In this document: in pieces, positions 34,051 through 39,147 of the stretch | Position numbering within the stretch: position 1 is the first letter of the stretch | Layout of the letters: every line of letters starts with the position of its first letter | Assembly: GCA_016214265.1 (NCBI GenBank) | Contig: JACROU010000041.1 | Location: forward strand, 1 to 39,147 | Length of the DNA: 39,147 nucleotides | Source of the DNA: Candidatus Omnitrophota bacterium | GTDB lineage: Bacteria > Omnitrophota > Omnitrophia > Omnitrophales > JACROU01 | Direction: 5' to 3' | Made by a program: the position numbers and the translations under genes | Notes under the pieces: generated by a model | Database searches by the model: none | The model's input: only the letters and a program-made list of their open reading frames with translations | Told to the model about the DNA's origin: nothing

Positions 34051-34743
34051 TTAATGCCTTACGGAAATCAGAAAGGTGATAATTCCCAGCACAATCAAGA
34101 AACAGCCGGCCAAAATGCCACTCCAGCGGCGGATATCGAATTTAATCATCGTTCCGACAACGGCACTGGAAAGAATCGCGGGAAACGTTCCCGCACCAAA
34201 CGCGAGCATCATAAAAAATCCACGGAGCGCCCCTTCTACCCCGCCAAATCCACCGGACACTGCCGCGGAGAGTGCCGGCACAAGCACCATCGGGCACGGC
34301 AAAAGCCCCCAAACCATTCCGGTTAAAAAGGCGGCCTGCGATTTGTGGGAAGGCATGTGACTGCGAAATAATGAAAATAACCATCCTTCAGATTTTTTAA
34401 ACTGCATTTCAATTTTTGGGAGAAAACCAAAAAAGGACAGGCCGAGAATAATCAATAACACACTAAAAATAACCGGCAAGGTATGCGACAACTTCATCCA
34501 TCGGGACCAGGTGGCCAACAAACTTCCCGCGAAACCAAAAATGAGCCCGATGAGCGCGTAGGTAAAAGTTTTTCCGGCGGACAGCAGCACTTGAAAAAAA
34601 ATCCGGCGGCCGAGAGAGGCGTTTTGATCGCCAAACCGCGTACCCAGAAAAATTGCAAGCGGACCGCACATTCCAAGACAATGTCCGGCAGACAAAAGGC
34701 CGAGGATAAAACCACCGCTAATCCAAATCCAGATTTGATTCAT
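34051..34743 (-). CDS. SafE/DsbD-like membrane protein of the cbb3 cluster
   Basis: The 230-residue protein has six membrane helices and the GHCLGMCGPLA motif near residue 20 with two cysteines, plus GLLPCPMVLVPAL in the second half. This is the COG2836 'sulfite exporter TauE/SafE family' type often found beside ccoI and ccoS; its cysteines and position suggest copper transfer for oxidase assembly. It starts 4 bases after the stop of the copper ATPase. The CRP-type promoter of nnrS lies directly after its stop. Confidence 0.88.
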   Translation of the reverse strand: MNQIWIWISGGFILGLLSAGHCLGMCGPLAIFLGTRFGDQNASLGRRIFFQVLLSAGKTFTYALIGLIFGFAGSLLATWSRWMKLSHTLPVIFSVLLIILGLSFFGFLPKIEMQFKKSEGWLFSLFRSHMPSHKSQAAFLTGMVWGLLPCPMVLVPALSAAVSGGFGGVEGALRGFFMMLAFGAGTFPAILSSAVVGTMIKFDIRRWSGILAGCFLIVLGIITFLISVRH

Positions 34744-34746
34744 TAC

Positions 34747-36870
34747 TTATTTCTTTCCGCCAGCCGCAAGCGAGTTGGTGATGACAAAAAAACTGCTGAG
34801 CACCATCGCCGCACCCGCGATCATGGGATTGACAATACCTAGCACGGCAAGCGGAATTGCCACTGAGTTGTAAATTAGCGCCCAAAATAAATTTTGTTTG
34901 ATTTTCGACATCGTTTTTCGGGCCGTTTCAATCAGCCAGGGGATTTTTCTTAAGTCATCGTCCTGAAGTACGAAATCTGCTGCGGCGCGGGTTCGGTCCA
35001 GCCCTGACCCCATCGCCAAACTCACACTGCCGCGCGACAAAAGCGGCGCATCATTCAGCCCCTCACCCACTACCAGGGCCGGCCCATGCTTCGCCTCCCA
35101 GTTTGCGATCCAATCCATTTTATTTTCCGGTGACAAACCTTTCACCACTTCAATTGGGAGTGAATAAAAATAATAGCTGGCGGATTCACCGCCCGCGCCG
35201 GTTAAAATTCCCACTTCCAGACGCTCATCCAACAACTGCTTCAAAACATTTTCTGCGTGGAGCCGCAAATTTTCTTTGAATGAAACGAGTGCGCGCAATT
35301 TGCCGCTCCAACCCACAAGCAAATGCGGCTCCCCTTCCTTTGTATAGCGCTTCAGAATAGCCAGTTCATTCCATGTGCACGCGATACCATGAGATTCAAA
35401 ATAACGGACATTGCCGATAAAAACGCTGCCCACATCCGGCAAAACGGCGGACATACCTTCTCCCGCTTTTGTTTTCACATTTTCTGCCATAACCAGCTTG
35501 ATATCTCTCGCTGCCGCTTCTTTCGTGAGAGCCCTCGAAAGTGGATGCTCGGAAACTGAAGCCAGTGAACCGGCAATTCGAATAATTTCATTATCAGGCT
35601 CTGCAGTCCATCTCCGGATAAAATTAAACGCCAGGCCGCTCTCCGTAAGCGTTCCGGTTTTATCAAAAAATACGCCTCGCACATTGGCCAGCGTCTCAAG
35701 CCGGGATAAATCCTTAAAAAGAATCCCGCGACGTGTAATGTGCTCAAACACCCTCCAAAATGCAAGCGGCGTCGCCACACCTAGCGCGCACGGACAGGAA
35801 ATCATCAGCACTGAAAGCCCGCGCAAAATTGCCGCTTGAAATCCGCCATTTAGCCAACCCAACACAAACGCTGAGACGGCCGCGAAAACAGAAAGCCACG
35901 TAAAAAATAACGCCAGTTGGTCCGCCAGTTTTTCGATCGGAGCCTTCGATTGTTTGGCTTCTTCAATCGTTCGCTCAAGCCGATGAAGCCAGGATTCAGA
36001 TTCTTTCTGTGTAACGCGTATTTTTAAATATCCCTCCACCAATGTCATGCCCGCAATTACGGCATCCGATTTCTTTTTAATTGATGGGATTATTTCGCCA
36101 TCCAGCGACGAGGTTTCCACCAGCCCGTCCCCTGCCACAATCACACCATCAACCGGAATTTTTGTTCCGGCGCAAACCAGAATCTCGTCCCCGATCTCCA
36201 AAATTTCAGGACTCACCGCCACTTCACGCGCCTTATCGATCCGGATAACCGGTTTTTTATCCTCACGGAAAAGCTCCTTGAGGGACTGCGTGGTTTTAAA
36301 ACGAAACCGGGCTTCCAAATACCGGCCGAGCGTCAAAAACACCAGCACCATCACGCTAACGTCATAATAAAGCGGCCCCGCACCGCGAAACGTTGAAATA
36401 AGCGAATAGATAAAGGATGCCGCAACGCCGACACCAATAAAACCGTCGACGCTCCAGCGACGCTCGCGCACTTCATGAATAATATTTTCAAAAAGCGGCG
36501 CGCCAAGAAGGAACAACACTGGCACGGAAAGAAATAAAAGCAGATAACGCATCATTTCATCCAGAACTTTTCCCATCGTGGAAATATGACTGAAAAAATC
36601 AGGATAGATGGAAGAGGAATGAAGTGCGAGACTGAATCCCATCACGTTCATAGCGAAAAAAGCGGAAATGCCGAGCCTGACCATAATCCAGTTTACAGGT
36701 TTGGCAGCTCCGTCTTTCGCGCCAATAATTTGATAGGCAAATGCGCATCCGTAACAGCAGAATTCGGAACTTTTATTTTTTTTTACTTTTACAGGCAAAC
36801 CGCAATGGCGGCATAAGTGAGAAGAAAGACGGGGTGGAACAGCTTCGGCAGTTTCAGAACCAGAAGTCAT
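34747..36870 (-). CDS. ccoI: Copper-translocating P-type ATPase for cbb3 oxidase (CcoI/FixI type)
   Basis: The 707-residue pump has the CcoI/FixI N-terminus (CRHCG near residue 20 and FCCYGCAFAY near 37) in place of a standard GMxCxxC domain, eight predicted helices, the membrane metal site SCPCALG, the phosphorylation motif DKTGTLT near residue 403, SEHPLSRAL and GEGLNDAP. The actuator loop reads SLDGEIIP where most relatives have TGE, so the first residue is Asp. It supplies copper to the CuB site during cbb3 assembly. GGGAGAG precedes the ATG. The previous gene ends 22 bases upstream. Confidence 0.93.
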   Translation of the reverse strand: MTSGSETAEAVPPRLSSHLCRHCGLPVKVKKNKSSEFCCYGCAFAYQIIGAKDGAAKPVNWIMVRLGISAFFAMNVMGFSLALHSSSIYPDFFSHISTMGKVLDEMMRYLLLFLSVPVLFLLGAPLFENIIHEVRERRWSVDGFIGVGVAASFIYSLISTFRGAGPLYYDVSVMVLVFLTLGRYLEARFRFKTTQSLKELFREDKKPVIRIDKAREVAVSPEILEIGDEILVCAGTKIPVDGVIVAGDGLVETSSLDGEIIPSIKKKSDAVIAGMTLVEGYLKIRVTQKESESWLHRLERTIEEAKQSKAPIEKLADQLALFFTWLSVFAAVSAFVLGWLNGGFQAAILRGLSVLMISCPCALGVATPLAFWRVFEHITRRGILFKDLSRLETLANVRGVFFDKTGTLTESGLAFNFIRRWTAEPDNEIIRIAGSLASVSEHPLSRALTKEAAARDIKLVMAENVKTKAGEGMSAVLPDVGSVFIGNVRYFESHGIACTWNELAILKRYTKEGEPHLLVGWSGKLRALVSFKENLRLHAENVLKQLLDERLEVGILTGAGGESASYYFYSLPIEVVKGLSPENKMDWIANWEAKHGPALVVGEGLNDAPLLSRGSVSLAMGSGLDRTRAAADFVLQDDDLRKIPWLIETARKTMSKIKQNLFWALIYNSVAIPLAVLGIVNPMIAGAAMVLSSFFVITNSLAAGGKK

Positions 36871-36892
36871 GAACTCTCCCTATCCGGGAAAA

Positions 36893-37081
36893 TTACCACC
36901 AGCGGACAAAATCTTTGAGGGCGAAAACGAGGAGGTAAAAAACAGCCCATACGGCAAAAATAAGCCACATGAGGATGATCCACCAGGGAATCCGGTTAGT
37001 TTGATAGGAAATATGATTTTCTCCAGAAGTCTCGGGTGGCTTATTGCTGGACTCAGAACTTTTACTTTTTTCAGGATCCAT
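36893..37081 (-). CDS. Small single-helix membrane protein of the cbb3 cluster
   Basis: The 62-residue protein begins MDPEKSKSSE, has a charged, Pro-rich N-terminal half and one membrane helix (about residues 31-55, WWIILMWLIFAVWAVFYLL) followed by KDFVRWW. The ATG at 37079-37081 lies inside the end of the preceding CcoS-like gene and follows a GGAGAG site, so it is translationally coupled. Small helices of this kind occur as accessory subunits or assembly factors of cbb3 oxidases (CcoQ- or CcoH-like role possible), but I cannot assign a family. Confidence 0.7.
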   Translation of the reverse strand: MDPEKSKSSESSNKPPETSGENHISYQTNRIPWWIILMWLIFAVWAVFYLLVFALKDFVRWW

Positions 37082-37379
37082 GAGCTTTACTCTCCATCTC
37101 ATCCAATTCTTGTTCCCGCTCAAGCATGCGATACTTGGGACCCTCGATATCGGAAAGCATCCCTTTCATCATGCCCCAAATAAAAATGGAAAGAAATCCG
37201 GCGCTGACAAGCAAATAAGTCGCAATCGGAACCAGAGCGAAACGCCCTTCACGATTAGAAGCAAGCACATAAAAAAACTGAATTAATTTATCTCCGAATC
37301 CCAGCGCACCGGGAATCAAGATTAAAACCGCCATCACGCTGACGGTAATTTTTTTGGCCAAAGACGTTTTTGGGTTCAT
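37071..37379 (-). CDS. CcoS-like cbb3 oxidase assembly protein
   Basis: The 102-residue protein has two membrane helices (about residues 9-30 and 52-72) and then WGMMKGMLSDIEGPKYRMLERE, which corresponds to the CcoS tail pattern (W-x-x-x-x-G-x-x-D-x-E-x-P-x-x-R). CcoS is needed for copper and heme insertion into cbb3 oxidase. It is longer than ordinary CcoS (about 50-60 residues) because of an additional N-terminal helix. It starts 2 bases after the ccoO stop. Confidence 0.7.
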   Translation of the reverse strand: MNPKTSLAKKITVSVMAVLILIPGALGFGDKLIQFFYVLASNREGRFALVPIATYLLVSAGFLSIFIWGMMKGMLSDIEGPKYRMLEREQELDEMESKAHGS

Positions 37380-37381
37380 CG

Positions 37382-37996
37382 CTATTTCGCCTTCCCACCT
37401 TTAATCATATCTTCATTCCAGCTTCCCAGCCACTGCACGTACGCAATAATGGCCAACCCTTTCTTGTTGGGCTGATCATTCTTATCAAAAAACCACGTGT
37501 ATCTGGGCATCACACTGGTGGGAGCTACATCGCGCGGATTGAAAAAATGAGCGGCATGCCAGTCATTACTGTGCTTGCCCCACTCCCGGATCAGATCCGG
37601 ACCCACGCGCCGCGTGCCAAACATTTGCGGCATTTGAAGTTCATTCTGATATTCCAGCGCTTCGGACACCACTCCAAACCGGATATCCTCGTTAGATACG
37701 GGACGGACAAACTGACTGTGACAATGCCAGCACGCTTCGCTGATATAAATGTCACGTCCGGATTTGAGCGCGCGGCCGTACGACTCTGAGCTGGGAGTGC
37801 CATAATATTTTTTAAAATTTTCGGGATAACGCACGGACAGATCGACGAATTCTTTGGTCAGCTGCTGCGAAAGCTCGGAAACTGTTTTAACCGACTGATT
37901 GCGGAATGAAAGCCAGGGTAAAAACGCCATCACAAGAATGGAGAACGAAAAGAATAAAAGTCCGGCCACCAAAAATACTGTCTTAAACCGTTCCAT
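37382..37996 (-). CDS. ccoO: cbb3-type cytochrome c oxidase subunit II, monoheme cytochrome c
   Basis: The 204-residue protein has one N-terminal membrane anchor and a heme c site CWHCH (89-93), followed by RPVSNEDIRFG, the QMFGTRRVGPDL segment and TSVMPRYTWFF with the axial Met. CcoO passes electrons to the CcoN heme in the periplasm. The length is typical. It begins 3 bases after the ccoN stop. No ccoP diheme subunit follows it here. Confidence 0.95.
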   Translation of the reverse strand: MERFKTVFLVAGLLFFSFSILVMAFLPWLSFRNQSVKTVSELSQQLTKEFVDLSVRYPENFKKYYGTPSSESYGRALKSGRDIYISEACWHCHSQFVRPVSNEDIRFGVVSEALEYQNELQMPQMFGTRRVGPDLIREWGKHSNDWHAAHFFNPRDVAPTSVMPRYTWFFDKNDQPNKKGLAIIAYVQWLGSWNEDMIKGGKAK

Positions 37997-37999
37997 AAA

Positions 38000-39147
38000 T
38001 TAAGCCGCCTCTTGAGAAGTCAATGCGGGAGAATCTTTTCGCACCGCTGTTTTCCACATATTGTAAACTAGGAGAATCTGCGCCACGAGAAGCGCCACGC
38101 CCGTTACCTCGCGCAGCCACCAGAATGGCATTGAGGCCACCACCGACTGCTCCCACGGAGCCAGGTTCTTCCATAAAAACCCTTGGACCAAACCGGCAAC
38201 CAAAAGATCCAGGAACATTACTAAAGTTCCGAGCATGGTCAACCAATAATGCCACTCGTTTAATTTTTCCGAATACCAGGCTTTACCAGTCAACCGGGGC
38301 CAAAGGTAATTGTTCATGCCTAAAATCCAGAATCCAAAAACGCCGAGCATCACCAAATGGCCGTGTCCCACAACCCAGTCGGAGAAATGAATAATTTTCT
38401 GGAACGTCAGTGTCGTCTGAAAGGAACATTGCAGGCAGGTCAGAAAATAAAAAACCATTCCGGTAAAAAACCAGCGGATGGGAAGATTATTTCGAAACGC
38501 CCCTTGAACGCTAGACACTGTCGCAAAGAAGTTGACGATAACCGTCGTCACCACCAGTTCAACGGCAATGGTGGCCACAATTGCGCCGTATTGCAAATAC
38601 ATCGGAATCGGACTATAGAGAAAATGATGAATTCCGTTTAGCGGATAAAAAAACGCCAGCCCCCAAAATCCGACTAGCGAAAGTCCATGGCTCCAGACAG
38701 GTTTCTTTAAAATGATGGGAACAAAGTAATACATCAATCCCCAGCCGATTGGCGTCACAAAAAGTCCCACAAGATCATGAATGAAAAGCCCGCCAAGCGC
38801 GGCGCCCGCTGAACCCGCCACAAAAAACTGCGGAAAATAATTTCCCATAATGTAAACCAAAATGGTCCAGATAAGCGCCACGGTGAAATACCACAGGGAA
38901 ACGTACAGATTCTGCTCTCCAGTCCGGATAATCGGCGCCAAAAAATTAATGGCGACCAGAATTAATCCGACCACAATTAGCGGATCGATAAAAATGGGTG
39001 TCTCCGCCCATTCAACACCCTGCCCGTAGCCAAGCAGCATTCCAACAATCGTGGCCGTCATCGCAAACTGCCACGCCCAAAAGATAAACCATCCCAGAAA
39101 TTTATTGAATGTCGGCTTTCCAGTCAAACGCGGTATCGCCCAATTAA
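38000..39147 (-). CDS. ccoN: cbb3-type cytochrome c oxidase subunit I (partial, N-terminus outside window)
   Basis: The frame is open to the right edge (upstream residues read NWAIPRL before TGKPTF), so about 381 C-terminal residues of a protein usually near 480 are seen. The CuB ligands are visible as IHDLVGLFVTPIGWG and NGIHHFLYSPIPMYLQYGA, and the heme ligands as VVGHGHLVMLGVFGF. CcoN is the catalytic subunit that reduces oxygen at high affinity. It is followed by ccoO, the CcoS-like gene, a small membrane protein, ccoI and the SafE-type gene, a conventional cbb3 order except for the missing ccoP. Confidence 0.95.
   Translation of the reverse strand, partial: NWAIPRLTGKPTFNKFLGWFIFWAWQFAMTATIVGMLLGYGQGVEWAETPIFIDPLIVVGLILVAINFLAPIIRTGEQNLYVSLWYFTVALIWTILVYIMGNYFPQFFVAGSAGAALGGLFIHDLVGLFVTPIGWGLMYYFVPIILKKPVWSHGLSLVGFWGLAFFYPLNGIHHFLYSPIPMYLQYGAIVATIAVELVVTTVIVNFFATVSSVQGAFRNNLPIRWFFTGMVFYFLTCLQCSFQTTLTFQKIIHFSDWVVGHGHLVMLGVFGFWILGMNNYLWPRLTGKAWYSEKLNEWHYWLTMLGTLVMFLDLLVAGLVQGFLWKNLAPWEQSVVASMPFWWLREVTGVALLVAQILLVYNMWKTAVRKDSPALTSQEAA

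Overview
The window is a gene-dense chromosomal stretch (no gap over about 200 bases) from a Gram-negative bacterium with an outer membrane (TolC and RND efflux genes) and an aerobic or microaerobic respiratory chain that also handles nitric oxide. Two giant secreted multidomain proteins with a recurring [GA][KRA]SLG pentapeptide at their domain junctions, together with the gene mix, resemble what I know of uncultured Omnitrophota-like lineages. That assignment is an inference from protein style, not from a marker gene. I saw no rRNA, tRNA, CRISPR array, transposase or phage gene.

Layout. Positions 1-7064 (minus) are one uninterrupted reading frame, at least 2,354 codons, running off the left edge. 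It has a signal peptide, a ChaN/TIKI-like N-terminal domain, a methyltransferase-like segment and a long HEAT-repeat array. From 7.2 to 13.3 kb (minus) lie housekeeping and membrane genes: a ferritin-like protein, TrmB, a Bax-inhibitor-1 membrane protein, an m5U RNA methyltransferase, DedA, TerC and an SDR-DUF2867 protein. From 13.4 to 17.9 kb are a zinc-ribbon membrane protein (+), then glutamate dehydrogenase, small proteins, a DUF1223 thioredoxin-like protein and an EEP-family hydrolase (minus). From 18.0 to 23.0 kb (+) is a MarR-TolC-RND efflux operon with no membrane fusion protein gene; a 72-base hairpin repeat sits between tolC and the RND gene. From 23.0 to 26.7 kb (minus) is the second giant protein (1,242 aa). 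From 26.9 to 30.0 kb are two nucleotide-sugar-epimerase-like SDR proteins and an MBL/beta-CASP nuclease. From 30.1 to 39.1 kb (minus) lies a respiratory block: ccoN (cut by the right edge), ccoO, a CcoS-like protein, a small membrane protein, a CcoI/FixI copper ATPase, a SafE-type membrane protein, nnrS and a quinol nitric oxide reductase.

How it fits together. The cco genes encode a cbb3-type oxidase core with its copper-supply and assembly factors. Immediately downstream, nnrS-norZ have their own promoter: a perfect TATAAT with a TGTGA-N6-TCACA palindrome centred about 41 bases upstream of the expected transcription start, the classical class II geometry for a CRP/FNR-family activator. This suggests NO detoxification or respiration switched separately from the oxidase. 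The main candidate for something undescribed is the pair of paralogous giant proteins with SLG linkers, which may be processed as polyproteins. Several palindromic or repeat-derived elements (7706, 14347, 19777, and an in-frame one near 6150-6205) appear to have moved through both spacers and genes.
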